From positions 115,429-179,428 of the forward strand of contig CAYOSH010000003.1 in assembly GCA_964406575.1 (NCBI GenBank): a stretch of 64,000 nucleotides of DNA. The letters are read 5' to 3'. The position numbers and the translations under genes were made by a program. Source of the DNA: WTAW01 sp964406575. GTDB taxonomy: Bacteria; Acidobacteriota; Aminicenantia; Aminicenantales; Aminicenantaceae. Positions 1-8,546 of this stretch are shown piece by piece. A model generated the notes under the pieces. It ran no database searches. It was given only the letters and a program-made list of their open reading frames with translations, and was not told where the DNA came from. Each line of letters opens with the position of its first letter. Within the stretch, counting starts at the first letter, position 1.

Positions 1-453
1 ATAGAATTTCTCATGAGTACAAATCCTGGCGAGAACCCGAAGCCTCTCCGCAAGATCGCCTCGGGGGGAGAGCTCTCCCGTATCATGCTCGCGCTCAAAT
101 CCATCGGGAAAGATACAGAGATAAACAAGACTCTGATCTTCGATGAAATCGATTCGGGTATCGGCGGCAAGACAGCAGAGTTTATCGCAAAAAAACTCAA
201 AGATCTATCCAAAGCGAATCAGGTCATCTGTATTACTCATCTCCCCCAGATCGCCTCCTTCGCCACACACCAATATAAGATTGAGAAGACTATCAAGAAA
301 GATAGGACATTCACCACAGTGAAAAAGCTCTCCTTTGAGGAAAGGATCAGAGAGATCGCAAGATTATCAGCGGGAAGCCACATCACACAGGCTGCTCTTC
401 AAAACGCAAAGGAGATGCTCCGGCGCAACCTCCAGTTGAATAGGAGGGAATAG
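1..453 (+). CDS. recN: DNA repair protein RecN, C-terminal part (5' end outside window)
   Basis: The reading frame is open from the first base of the window, so this is only the C-terminal ~150 residues of RecN, an SMC-like ATPase in recombinational repair of double-strand breaks. Visible are the ABC signature ASGGELSRIMLALK, the Walker B stretch TLIFDEIDSGIGG, and the H-loop region CITHLPQIASFATH. All belong to the C-terminal half of the nucleotide-binding domain. The stop TAG lies at 451-453, and a type A repeat begins almost immediately after it. An ATG at 13 is internal, because the residues before it (IEFL) continue the RecN fold. Confidence 0.93.
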   Translation: MEFLMSTNPGENPKPLRKIASGGELSRIMLALKSIGKDTEINKTLIFDEIDSGIGGKTAEFIAKKLKDLSKANQVICITHLPQIASFATHQYKIEKTIKKDRTFTTVKKLSFEERIREIARLSAGSHITQAALQNAKEMLRRNLQLNRRE

Positions 454-469
454 AGATGGGACCGTTGGC

Positions 470-656
470 GGCGGGCTCAATACAAAGACCGTTTTCCGAA
501 CAATTGGTTCGAGGACGGATCACTAAATCGGATCTGTTCATTCGGAGAAGGGAGATGATCTATTGCCGTCCAGCCCTTCTCGCAGTTTTCTCCACTACAC
601 AATTGAGACACTCCATAACGCAACTTGTGTTCATACGATCATGGATTTAGGGATGC
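470..656 (+). repeat. Type A interspersed repeat, copy A1
   Basis: The right half (about 560-656) closely matches 43830-43916: both read through a CCCTTCTC block, GTTTTCTCCAC, ACACAAT, then TGTGTTCATACGA, and end in a GGAATGC/GGATGC-like terminus. The middle (GACCGTTTTCC at 488-498) matches the copy near 61.1 kb. The left end is not clear and may be truncated against recN. A 64-codon open frame across it is not a gene. Confidence 0.6.
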
Positions 657-676
657 TTGCAATGTTTTTTCACTTC

Positions 677-709
677 TTGTGTTTCTAGCAATCTGCGAGT
701 AATTATATT
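677..709 (+). promoter_or_regulatory. Possible miaB promoter
   Basis: AT-rich stretch with a TATATT-type -10 (704-709) and a possible -35 TTGTGT (677-682). The spacing is 21 nt, longer than ideal. It lies just downstream of repeat A1 and upstream of miaB. Confidence 0.3.
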
Positions 710-745
710 ATATTAGTGGACCTGTTGCAGAGAAAACACACCTCA

Positions 746-2077
746 ATGAAAATACAACACCCACGATTGGGCAATAAAAAATTCACCATCCATACTTTTG
801 GATGCCAGATGAACGAAAACGATTCCGAGCGGATATCGGGGATGCTAAAGGCAGAAGGCGCTCATCTAGAGGAATCGGTCGAAAACAGTGATATCGTCAT
901 CATCAACACCTGCGCAGTTCGTCAAAAATCCGAAGAAAAACTCTACTCTTTTCTGGGACGCTTGGGAGACCTCAAAAGAAAAAGAGACATCGCAGTCGGA
1001 GTTGTGGGGTGTGTGGCACAGCTCTATCGCGCTGGACTGCTCGATCAGAGTCCCGCTATAGATTTTGTTATGGGCCCAGACAACTATGGACACATCCCGG
1101 ATATCCTCATAAACCAGACAAATGAAAAGATCGTCTCCACTCAGTGGAGTAGAGCATGGCAAGAAATCCCATTTTCCAAGATCCACAGAAAAGGAAAAAC
1201 AAGCGCTTATGTGACCATCATGGAGGGATGCAACAATTTTTGTACCTATTGCGTTGTCCCTTTTACAAGAGGAGGTGAAAAACATCGTCCAGAACGGAAC
1301 ATCATTGACGAGATCAGGCAATTGGCGCAGGAGGGGTATCTTGAAATTCAACTCCTCGGTCAGAATGTGAACTCTTACAAAGACCCTGAAACAGGCACAA
1401 GTTTTGAGCACCTTCTCAAAGAAGTAAACTCCGTGGAAGCGATTCAATGGATCCGGTTTCTGACATCTCATCCCAAAGATCTGCCATTCAGTCTTGCCCA
1501 GACCATGCGGAAAATCCCAAAGATCTGCCGCCAGCTTCATCTCCCCTTACAATCTGGTTCCTCTGCCATCCTCAAAAAGATGAACAGAGGATACACAAAA
1601 GAAGAATATCTCGAACGAATCCAGATGTTACGCTCTGAAATGCCAGATATGAGCTTCAGCACGGATATCATTGTCGGTTTTCCGGGAGAGACAGAGAATG
1701 ACTTTGAGCAGACTCTCGAAGTCCTCAAAAAAGTCCATTTCACCAACATCTTTTCTTTCCGCTATTCTCCCCGTCCGCTCACGGCGGCCGCCAAGATCGA
1801 AGACTCTGTTCCTTTTGAAGTTAAAAAGCAAAGGCTTTTGGATGTCCAGGATGTTCAAAGGCAAATCCAACTGGAAAACAACTCCTCCTTAATCGGGAAA
1901 ACGATCAAAGTACTCTGTCTAGGGAAAAGTAAAAAAGACACGCAAAGATATTCAGGACGGACAGAAGCCTATAAAGTGGTGAATTTCCACTCCAAACACG
2001 ATGTCATCGGCCAATTTGTCGAAGTTCATGTTACCTCATGCGGGCCGTACTCGCTCCACGGTGAAATCCCATCATGA
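746..2077 (+). CDS. miaB: tRNA-2-methylthio-N6-dimethylallyladenosine synthase MiaB
   Basis: Radical-SAM methylthiotransferase that adds the 2-methylthio group to i6A37 of tRNAs. An N-terminal UPF0004 domain carries three cluster cysteines (FGCQMN, NTCAVR, GVVGC). The radical-SAM motif CNNFCTYC is near residues 161-168, and a TRAM-like C-terminus follows. At 443 residues it has the usual MiaB length. I chose ATG 746 (MKIQHPRL). A GTG at 716 in the same frame would add ten residues but lies against the putative -10 box. MtaB and RimO are less likely given the sequence around the radical-SAM motif. Confidence 0.92.
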   Translation: MKIQHPRLGNKKFTIHTFGCQMNENDSERISGMLKAEGAHLEESVENSDIVIINTCAVRQKSEEKLYSFLGRLGDLKRKRDIAVGVVGCVAQLYRAGLLDQSPAIDFVMGPDNYGHIPDILINQTNEKIVSTQWSRAWQEIPFSKIHRKGKTSAYVTIMEGCNNFCTYCVVPFTRGGEKHRPERNIIDEIRQLAQEGYLEIQLLGQNVNSYKDPETGTSFEHLLKEVNSVEAIQWIRFLTSHPKDLPFSLAQTMRKIPKICRQLHLPLQSGSSAILKKMNRGYTKEEYLERIQMLRSEMPDMSFSTDIIVGFPGETENDFEQTLEVLKKVHFTNIFSFRYSPRPLTAAAKIEDSVPFEVKKQRLLDVQDVQRQIQLENNSSLIGKTIKVLCLGKSKKDTQRYSGRTEAYKVVNFHSKHDVIGQFVEVHVTSCGPYSLHGEIPS

Positions 2078-2184
2078 TCCTCCCGGCTCAAGATGTTCTT
2101 CAAAGAGAAGCCTATTCAAGTCAAAAAATCAGCTAATCTACAAGTCGATGGGGAGACCATCACTATGGATGTCTATAAAAAGTA

Positions 2185-2264
2185 GGAAGAATTTTTAATT
2201 CCTTGATTGTATGAATATAAATGCGTTATTGAGCGTCCCTCTTCACGGATTTGGAAATGCTTCC
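2185..2264. repeat. Short type A element with both inverted ends, copy A6
   Basis: An 80-bp unit. It starts GGAAGAATTTTTAATTCC and ends, on the other strand, GGAAGCATTTCCAAATCCGT, so it has degenerate terminal inverted repeats like those of the type B element. The interior GTATGAATATAAATGCGTTA resembles the complement of copies A1 and A4 next to their ends. It sits between miaB and the hppA promoter. Confidence 0.55.
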
Positions 2265-2280
2265 CTGATAGTAAATTTGA

Positions 2281-2309
2281 TTGAAAAGTCCTTGCATTTG
2301 TGCTATAAA
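2281..2309 (+). promoter_or_regulatory. Predicted sigma-70 promoter of hppA
   Basis: TTGAAA (2281-2286), a 17-nt spacer, then TATAAA (2304-2309) preceded by TG at 2301-2302 (extended -10). It would start transcription about 20-25 nt before the hppA start codon, just after repeat A6. Confidence 0.6.
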
Positions 2310-2338
2310 GTTTTAAATTTTTTTTAAAGGAACTGAAT

Positions 2339-4303
2339 ATGCCGTTACTCGATTTGATCCCCTATTCCTTCATCATCGGGCTCATCGGCTTGATGATCGC
2401 GATTTCCATATATTTTTTAGTCAAAAGCTACCCCAAGGGCAGTGTAACCATGCAAGAGATCGCGGAAGCCATTCATTCCGGAGCGATGGTTTTTCTAAGG
2501 AGAGAATATCTTTTTATTTCAATTTTTGTTGTGGTTGTGTTTCTTGTCCTTTGGAGACTCTTTTCCGTATACACAAGCCTGGCTTTCATCACTGGGGCCA
2601 GTTGCTCGATGCTGGCAGGATTTATAGGGATGAAGGCCTCAACACGGGCAGCCGTAAGGGTGACTCAAGCAGCCATATCCGATGGAGCTGCAAAAGCGCT
2701 GACTATTGCTTTTCAAGGTGGGGCGGTCATGGGAATATCTGTTGCCGCCCTGGGAGTTGCAGGAATCAGCATCTTCTATTTTTTCACTAGAAATCCCATT
2801 ATTATTAATGGTTTCGCTATGGGAGCCAGTTCTGTCGCTCTGTTCGCTCGCGTGGGAGGAGGGATCTTCACAAAAAGCGCCGATGTGGGCGCGGACCTTG
2901 TCGGCAAAGTAGAGGCTGGCATTCCGGAAGATGATCCCCGAAATCCGGGAGTTATTGCAGATAACGTGGGGGATAACGTGGGTGATACAGCGGGCATGGG
3001 TGCAGACCTCTTCGAATCCTATGTGGGATCAGTCATTGCATCGATGGCCCTTGGCGCAACACTAACGCCCGCGTTGAACCATATGTCCCTGCCTCTTCTC
3101 CTTATTGTCGTAGGGCTTTTCAGCTCACTCATCGGGGTATTTTCTATAAAAATATTGAAGAATTTCCACCCCCAATCCGCTTTAAGGAATTCAACATACA
3201 TCAGTGCTCTCCTGTTTGTTGCGGGAGCTTTTTTCTGTGTGAAAGCCCTTTTGGGAAATCTGGATATATTCTTCGCGGTTGTGAGTGGCATGTTCGCTGG
3301 GGTGCTTATCGGACTCGAGAGCGAATACTTCACTTCCGGTCCTCCCATAAAAACTCTGGCGAAAACCGCTCAAACGGGCAGTGCCCCCACCATCATCATG
3401 GGATTGGCCATCGGTTTTCAGAGTACAATTCTTCCCCTTCTCACCATCGCTGCAGCGATATTTGTATCCTATAGACTCGGTGGACTTTACGGAATAGCCC
3501 TCGCTGCTGTGGGGATGCTCTCGACCATTGGGATCGTCATGACGACCGACTCTTACGGACCCATAGCAGACAATGCCGGTGGAATAGCCGAAATGTCGCA
3601 TGCCGGCACTGAAATCCGAAAGATCACAGATAAGCTTGATGCTTCTGGAAACACGACTGCGGCCGTAGGGAAGGGTTTCGCTATAGGGTCTGCGGCTCTC
3701 ACCGCACTCGCCCTTTTCTCGGCGTATCAAAAAACGACCGGCCTTTCATCCATAAGCTTGACGAATGTGGAAACAGTCATTGGTCTCCTCATCGGCGCAC
3801 TAATGCCTTTTGCCATCTCCTCTTTCACTTTAAAAGCTGTAGGACGGGCGGCGGATAAAATGGTGACAGAGATCCGAAGACAGTTCAGAGAAACCAAGGG
3901 GCTCATGGAAGGTGATGTCAAACCTGATTCTGACCGCTGTATCAATATTGTAACCCACAGCGCTTTGATCGAGATGATCCTTCCCGGCCTTCTCGCTGTG
4001 ATTACGCCTCTTCTTATCGGATTCCTCATAGGACCGGAATCACTGGGTGGTTTCCTAGCAGGAGCGACAGCCACCGGTGTGCTCTTAGCCATTTTTATGG
4101 CGAACGCAGGCGCGGCATGGGATAACGCCAAAAAGTGGATCGAAGAAGGAAATCTGGGCGGGAAAGGGACCGCGGTTCACGCCGCTGCTGTAATCGGTGA
4201 TACCGTAGGAGACCCCTTGAAGGATACCTCCGGTCCTTCCATGAATATATTGATTAAGCTCATGGCTGTTGTCAGCCTTGTCTTTGCTCCACTCATTCTT
4301 TAA
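2339..4303 (+). CDS. hppA: Membrane-bound ion-pumping pyrophosphatase (HppA)
   Basis: Integral-membrane pyrophosphatase that couples PPi hydrolysis to export of H+ or Na+. At 654 residues with many transmembrane helices it has the normal bacterial length. The catalytic PPi/Mg-binding block DDPRNPGVIADNVGDNVGD is at about residues 198-216, and a second acidic block (GDTVGDPLKDTSGPS) lies near the C-terminus. Around residue 437 the motif GNTTAAVGKG has Ala where K+-independent enzymes have Lys, so it should be the K+-dependent class. Sequence alone does not tell me whether it pumps Na+ or H+. The start has an AAAGGA ribosome site. Confidence 0.95.
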   Translation: MPLLDLIPYSFIIGLIGLMIAISIYFLVKSYPKGSVTMQEIAEAIHSGAMVFLRREYLFISIFVVVVFLVLWRLFSVYTSLAFITGASCSMLAGFIGMKASTRAAVRVTQAAISDGAAKALTIAFQGGAVMGISVAALGVAGISIFYFFTRNPIIINGFAMGASSVALFARVGGGIFTKSADVGADLVGKVEAGIPEDDPRNPGVIADNVGDNVGDTAGMGADLFESYVGSVIASMALGATLTPALNHMSLPLLLIVVGLFSSLIGVFSIKILKNFHPQSALRNSTYISALLFVAGAFFCVKALLGNLDIFFAVVSGMFAGVLIGLESEYFTSGPPIKTLAKTAQTGSAPTIIMGLAIGFQSTILPLLTIAAAIFVSYRLGGLYGIALAAVGMLSTIGIVMTTDSYGPIADNAGGIAEMSHAGTEIRKITDKLDASGNTTAAVGKGFAIGSAALTALALFSAYQKTTGLSSISLTNVETVIGLLIGALMPFAISSFTLKAVGRAADKMVTEIRRQFRETKGLMEGDVKPDSDRCINIVTHSALIEMILPGLLAVITPLLIGFLIGPESLGGFLAGATATGVLLAIFMANAGAAWDNAKKWIEEGNLGGKGTAVHAAAVIGDTVGDPLKDTSGPSMNILIKLMAVVSLVFAPLIL

Positions 4304-4355
4304 AAAACATCTCCACTCCCACGCTCTGATGAATATTCATTGACTCTATTGAATG

Positions 4356-4443
4356 ATCAGATTGTGTGATGGAGAAAACCGAAGGGAAGTTCTGGTCGGG
4401 CTTGGATACTCGGATATTTCTCATCACGGATTTATCGATACTT
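4356..4443 (-). repeat. Type A repeat fragment, copy A2
   Basis: Reads as the complement of parts of copy A4: ATTGTGTGATGGAGAAAACC matches the complement of its GTTTTCTCCACCACACAAT, and ATACTCGGATATTTCTCATC with CACGGATTTA matches the complement of its left end. The middle is deleted relative to A4. It directly precedes the type B element at 4455. Confidence 0.55.
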
Positions 4444-4454
4444 CCTCCATCCTA

Positions 4455-4619
4455 GGAAGCATCCTTATTTCCGTGATGCTCTCAAGTCAAATGATAATAG
4501 CAGGAGTTCGTTACAGTCCACATTCGTCAAATACCCCCCACCCACCATCATCCGACTCATAAGGACAGTGACTCGCTCTTTTTTGCCTCTAATGCCCTTA
4601 TCACGGATATAAGGATGCT
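4455..4619 (+). mobile_element. MITE-like type B element, copy B1
   Basis: About 165-bp non-coding unit nearly identical to the element at 39982-40152 (there inverted) and to 63822-63945. The left end is GGAAGCATCCTTATTTCCGT; the right end is ATCACGGATATAAGGATGCT, a 19/20 inverted match to the left. The core has a C-run followed by CCACCATCATCCGACTC. The flanks share TCCTAGG (4450-4456 and 4627-4633). No transposase is encoded. A 69-codon frame through it is incidental. It ends 20 bp upstream of the nusA -35 box. Confidence 0.75.
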
Positions 4620-4638
4620 GACTTCCTCCTAGGATAAT

Positions 4639-4667
4639 TTGATATTCTTCAGGTTTTCAGTTATAAT
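4639..4667 (+). promoter_or_regulatory. Predicted sigma-70 promoter of the nusA-infB operon
   Basis: TTGATA (4639-4644), a 17-nt spacer, TATAAT (4662-4667): near-consensus. The nusA start codon is at 4716, so the leader would be about 42 nt. Repeats A2 and B1 fill the 300 bp upstream. Confidence 0.75.
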
Positions 4668-4715
4668 TCACGCCTCTTTGTTTCCAATTTTTGGATATAC
4701 ACTGGGACTTTAAAT

Positions 4716-5744
4716 ATGAAGGTAAACGTCTGGAACACGATCGTTCAACTGAGCAAAGAGAGAGGTGTGGAGACAGGGGTAATCGTCAACGCTATCGAAG
4801 AATCTCTCCGTGTCGCCTCATCGAAGTACTTCAACCATAATGAGAAAATCAATGTGATCTTCAAGCCGGAAAAAGGTGACCTGCGTGTCTATTCCATCAA
4901 ACTCATTTCCAAGAGCCCAAAGGACCTATCTAAAGAGATTCCTGTCGAAGAAGCGAGGAAAATCGATGCCAGTGCAAACGTCGGCGATTATATTGAAATA
5001 GACCTCCCATCAGAAACTTTAGGCCGCATCGCCGCTCAAGCAGCCAAACAGGTTATCTTTCAAAAAGTCAGGGATGCCGAGCAAGAAAAAATCTACAAAA
5101 CATTTGCACCTCATTTAGGGGAAATTGTTACAGGAGTGTTGCGAAGGTTTGAATCCAATAAAAACATGATCCTCGAGATCAACAAAACAGAGATCCTGTT
5201 TCCATACCGCGAAAATCTTCCCCAGGAAGACTTCAGGAGGGGCGATCGAGTCAAAGCAGTCATCATCCAAGTCATCAAAGATACGAAGGGCCCTCAAGTC
5301 ATTGTTTCCAGGAGAGATCCGAAGTTTTTGGCAAAGCTTTTGGAGCTGGAGACGCCCGAGATCGCCAATGGGAATATCGCCATCAAGGACATCGTCCGTC
5401 AACCCGGTGAAAGAGCCAAAGTCGCTGTCTCAACCAATGAGAAAGATATTGACCCTGTTGGGGCATGTATCGGAGTGAAAGGAAATAGGATTCTAGCCAT
5501 AAGCAACGAATTATCTGGAGAAAAAATCGATGTCATCGAGTGGTCAGACAATCCTCTTATCTATGCAAAATCTGCACTGAGCCCCGCCAAAGTGGAAAAA
5601 GTCTTCATTATGAATAAACAGATGCAGACTTTGCAGGCTATTGTCTCCAAGGACAATCTTTCCCTTGCCATCGGCAAAAAGGGCATCAATGTTCGTCTCG
5701 CTTCAAGACTCGTGGGCTGGAAGATTGAAATTAAAAATCAGTAA
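4716..5744 (+). CDS. nusA: Transcription termination/antitermination factor NusA
   Basis: RNA-polymerase-associated elongation factor. Order: N-terminal RNAP-binding domain (residues 1 to about 125), S1 domain (about 130-195, GEIVTGVLRRFESNK onward), KH1 (EKDIDPVGACIGVKGNRI) and KH2 (SLAIGKKGINVRLASRLVGW). It ends after KH2 at 342 residues, so it lacks the acidic repeats of proteobacterial NusA. infB follows after 33 bp. The usual upstream rimP and the ylxR gene between nusA and infB are absent here. Confidence 0.95.
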   Translation: MKVNVWNTIVQLSKERGVETGVIVNAIEESLRVASSKYFNHNEKINVIFKPEKGDLRVYSIKLISKSPKDLSKEIPVEEARKIDASANVGDYIEIDLPSETLGRIAAQAAKQVIFQKVRDAEQEKIYKTFAPHLGEIVTGVLRRFESNKNMILEINKTEILFPYRENLPQEDFRRGDRVKAVIIQVIKDTKGPQVIVSRRDPKFLAKLLELETPEIANGNIAIKDIVRQPGERAKVAVSTNEKDIDPVGACIGVKGNRILAISNELSGEKIDVIEWSDNPLIYAKSALSPAKVEKVFIMNKQMQTLQAIVSKDNLSLAIGKKGINVRLASRLVGWKIEIKNQ

Positions 5745-5777
5745 TTTTTTTTGCGTACAGATGGAGATACACAAATC

Positions 5778-7580
5778 ATGAATACGGAACCTAAAAAGAA
5801 GACAAAAAAACTTTCGAAGAAAACGGCCACAGACGATCTTCAAAAAGTACAGGTCAGAGAAGGGATAAATCTCAAGGAAATAAGTGAAATGGTCGGGATC
5901 AAAACCAAAGATCTTATTTACGCACTTAGAGATAAAGGTTTTAATGTAGGCGCTAGCGATACACTGAACGCAGCTTTGATTAATGCGACCTCTCAAATCA
6001 CACACGTGGATATGGATTTGATCTCTTTAGAAGAAGAGATAAGGAATCAAGCGGAGAGCCATCCTGAAAACTTAGTTGAGAGGCCACCAGTTGTAACAAT
6101 CATGGGACATGTGGACCATGGAAAAACAACACTCCTCGATGCATTCAGAAAGTCTAATCTGGTCCAAAAGGAATCGGGTGGCATCACGCAGCACATAGGG
6201 GCTTACCAGATTCTGTTCCATGATAAAAAAATCACATTTGTTGACACTCCCGGCCATGAAGCATTCACCCAGTTAAGGGCTCGGGGAGCGAAAGTCACGG
6301 ATATCGTTATTCTTATTGTTGCTGCGGACGATGGCGTGATGCCCCAAACCAAAGAAGCCATTAACCACGCCAGAGCGGCTGGTGTCCCGATCATCGTAGC
6401 GATCAATAAGATCGATAAATCCGACGCCGATCTGGACAGGACGAAGAAACAGCTGTCGCAGGAAGGACTTTTGATCGAAGAATGGGGAGGGGACGTGGTG
6501 AGCGTGGACATCTCTGCGACTGAGAAATCCAATCTGAATGAGCTCTTGGAGATGATCCTGCTCCTCAGCGAAATGATGGAGATTAAGGGAAATCCAAAAG
6601 TCCCTGCCCAAGGTGTTATCCTGGAGGCTCGGTTGGACGCCCAAAAAGGGCCTGTCGCCACGATCATTATTCTGCAAGGAACATTGAAACAGGGAGAAGC
6701 CTATGTTTCCGGGACCTGCTTTGGGAAAGCCAGAGCCCTGTTTGACGAACATGGAAAATCACTGAAGAGAACGGAACTCTCCATGCCTGTCGAAGTCCTG
6801 GGATTTTCCGAGGTCCCCAATGCCGGAGACTATTTTCAAGTCCTCGATGATTTGGAAATGGCCAAAAGGATCGCCCAGTATCGCTCCTCCCAGATCAAAA
6901 AGGAAGAACCAACAAGACCAGAACATCTGACCCTCGACCAGCTCTTCAAGAGAATTGAGGAAGGCGACGTGAAGGAACTTCCTCTAATCATCAAGGGTGA
7001 TGTCCATGGATCGGTCGAAGTTTTGAAAGATACACTCCCCAATCTGAGCACGGATAAGGTGAAGATAAAGATTTATCATGCGGCTACAGGGACGATTTCC
7101 GACTCTGATATAATGCTTGCTTCCGCTTCAAATGCCATCATAATCGGATACAATGTCAAACCTCAACAGGCTGTATTGGATCTGGCGAAAGAAGAAAATG
7201 TCGAGATCCGCAGTTACAATGTCATATACCAACTGATCGATGACATCAAAAAAGCCATGACCGGACTACTCGAACCCGTTATCAAAGAGACCTACTTGGG
7301 TAGAGCGGAAGTGAGAAGGATATTTCATATCCCTCGCATTGGAGTTATCGCCGGATGTTTAGTGACCGATGGTAAAGTCACACGCAACTCTCAGATCCGG
7401 ATAATCCGGAACAAGGATATCATCCACACAGGAAAAATCACCTCCCTCAAACACCTGAAAAACAATGTTACAGAAGTCAAAAAAGACTATGAATGCGGTA
7501 TCGGCATTGATAAATTCAAGGATCTCCAAGAAGGAGATCTGATAGAGGCTTTCATCACCGAAAAAGTTAAGCCAGAGTAA
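5778..7580 (+). CDS. infB: Translation initiation factor IF-2
   Basis: GTPase that delivers initiator fMet-tRNA to the ribosome. It has a short N-terminal region with one IF2_N helical motif (KEISEMVGIKTKDLIYALRD), then a GTPase domain from about residue 110: GHVDHGKTT, DTPGHEAF, NKID. Domains II, III and the C-terminal fMet-tRNA domain follow. At 600 residues it is a short-N-terminus IF2. I chose ATG 5778, preceded by GGAG; an in-frame TTG at 5751 is less likely. Confidence 0.95.
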   Translation: MNTEPKKKTKKLSKKTATDDLQKVQVREGINLKEISEMVGIKTKDLIYALRDKGFNVGASDTLNAALINATSQITHVDMDLISLEEEIRNQAESHPENLVERPPVVTIMGHVDHGKTTLLDAFRKSNLVQKESGGITQHIGAYQILFHDKKITFVDTPGHEAFTQLRARGAKVTDIVILIVAADDGVMPQTKEAINHARAAGVPIIVAINKIDKSDADLDRTKKQLSQEGLLIEEWGGDVVSVDISATEKSNLNELLEMILLLSEMMEIKGNPKVPAQGVILEARLDAQKGPVATIIILQGTLKQGEAYVSGTCFGKARALFDEHGKSLKRTELSMPVEVLGFSEVPNAGDYFQVLDDLEMAKRIAQYRSSQIKKEEPTRPEHLTLDQLFKRIEEGDVKELPLIIKGDVHGSVEVLKDTLPNLSTDKVKIKIYHAATGTISDSDIMLASASNAIIIGYNVKPQQAVLDLAKEENVEIRSYNVIYQLIDDIKKAMTGLLEPVIKETYLGRAEVRRIFHIPRIGVIAGCLVTDGKVTRNSQIRIIRNKDIIHTGKITSLKHLKNNVTEVKKDYECGIGIDKFKDLQEGDLIEAFITEKVKPE

Positions 7581-7695
7581 TGACGCGTTCGCTATTTCAG
7601 GCCCTCAATCATTCGCAGAACGACACGATTCGTCGTAATGATAGTTTAGCTTTGAATCGATATTTTCTATAAAGAATACAGGTTAGTTAGATAGA

Positions 7696-7977
7696 ATGGT
7701 TATCGGCTTCCTCTCATTGGAGATCTACCTCCCCTATTCCCACTCCTTGAAAGAAAAACGAAAAACAATCCTCAGCTTCAAAGATCGTGTAAGAAAAAAA
7801 TTCAATGTGGCTTTTGCTGAACTCGAATACCATGACAAATGGCAACGGTCCAAAATAGGGATAGTCACTCTGAACAATCAGAAAACAATGGTCGATTCCA
7901 TATTCTATAAGATCATCAGCGATGCCGAAGAAAACATCGAGGGAGAGATCATCAAAACAGAGATCCACTACTTCTAG
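7696..7977 (+). CDS. DUF503 (YlxP-like) protein
   Basis: A 93-residue member of the DUF503/YlxP family, commonly found between infB and rbfA, as here. The family hallmark SHSLKEKRKTILSFKDRVRKKF is at residues 17-38, followed by the FNVAFAELEYHDKWQR segment. The biochemical function is not established; location and conservation suggest a role linked to ribosomes. The 115 bp before it show no clear promoter. Confidence 0.85.
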   Translation: MVIGFLSLEIYLPYSHSLKEKRKTILSFKDRVRKKFNVAFAELEYHDKWQRSKIGIVTLNNQKTMVDSIFYKIISDAEENIEGEIIKTEIHYF

Positions 7978-8186
7978 TATGAATGATTTTTACCGCTTCC
8001 GATGCTTTCATTCCATCCCTTGGTTTTAATAGCGGCTGAATTAAGCTTTTGTGCTCTTTCTGTCGGGAACGATATTTTGTCAGCATTAGGGCTAAAAATA
8101 AGTTATTTATCGTTGATAAAATCAACGGGATAGAGTAAAAATATGTGTTCTGTAGCATAAAAACACAACGGAAAAGAAAAAAGAAA

Positions 8187-8546
8187 ATGACAGAAAATCG
8201 AAGACAGAAAAGGGTTTCGAGCCTCATCAAAGAGGTGCTCAGTCTACTCCTCATTGACGCGGTCCAGGATTTGCACTCCACCGGCCTCATCTCCATCACT
8301 CGAATAGAGATGACGAAGGACTTAAAGACCGCATACGTCTACCTTAGCTTCTATGGTGCAGAGCACAGAGAGGAGATATTGGAGGGGCTGAATGAACGAG
8401 TGGGATATTTCAGAAAATCTATTGCCTCTGAAATAAATTTAAAGTATAATCCGATGCTCATTTTTTCATATGATCCAATCCTCAGCTACGAAGAAAAAAT
8501 TGATTCTTTATTAGCTAAGATAAAAAAAGATGAAAAAACAAGTTGA
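8187..8546 (+). CDS. rbfA: Ribosome-binding factor A
   Basis: Small KH-fold protein that assists late maturation of the 30S subunit. The 119-residue product has the RbfA pattern: QKRVSSLIKEVLSLLL at the N-terminus, ISITRIEMTKDLKTAYVYLSF in the middle, and FRKSIASEINLKYNPMLIFSYD later. I start at ATG 8187 (MTENRRQKRV); an ATG at 8145 would add a basic leader not typical of the family. Its end overlaps the start of nrnA by 17 nt, which suggests translational coupling. Confidence 0.9.
   Translation: MTENRRQKRVSSLIKEVLSLLLIDAVQDLHSTGLISITRIEMTKDLKTAYVYLSFYGAEHREEILEGLNERVGYFRKSIASEINLKYNPMLIFSYDPILSYEEKIDSLLAKIKKDEKTS

Noticed and set aside
456..650. 64-codon frame after recN
   Set aside because: It lies within repeat A1; similar frames appear in A4 because the DNA is repeated, and no ribosome site precedes it.
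866..1540. 224-codon frame antisense to miaB
   Set aside because: Covers the most conserved part of miaB; translation resembles no protein.
4353..4562. 69-codon frame between hppA and nusA
   Set aside because: It runs through repeats A2 and B1. The same peptide end recurs at 63633-63929 only because the type B element is repeated.
8113..8129. CGTTGAT/ATCAACG hairpin upstream of rbfA
   Set aside because: The stem is only 7 bp with a 3-nt loop and no T-run or conserved context; too weak to annotate.
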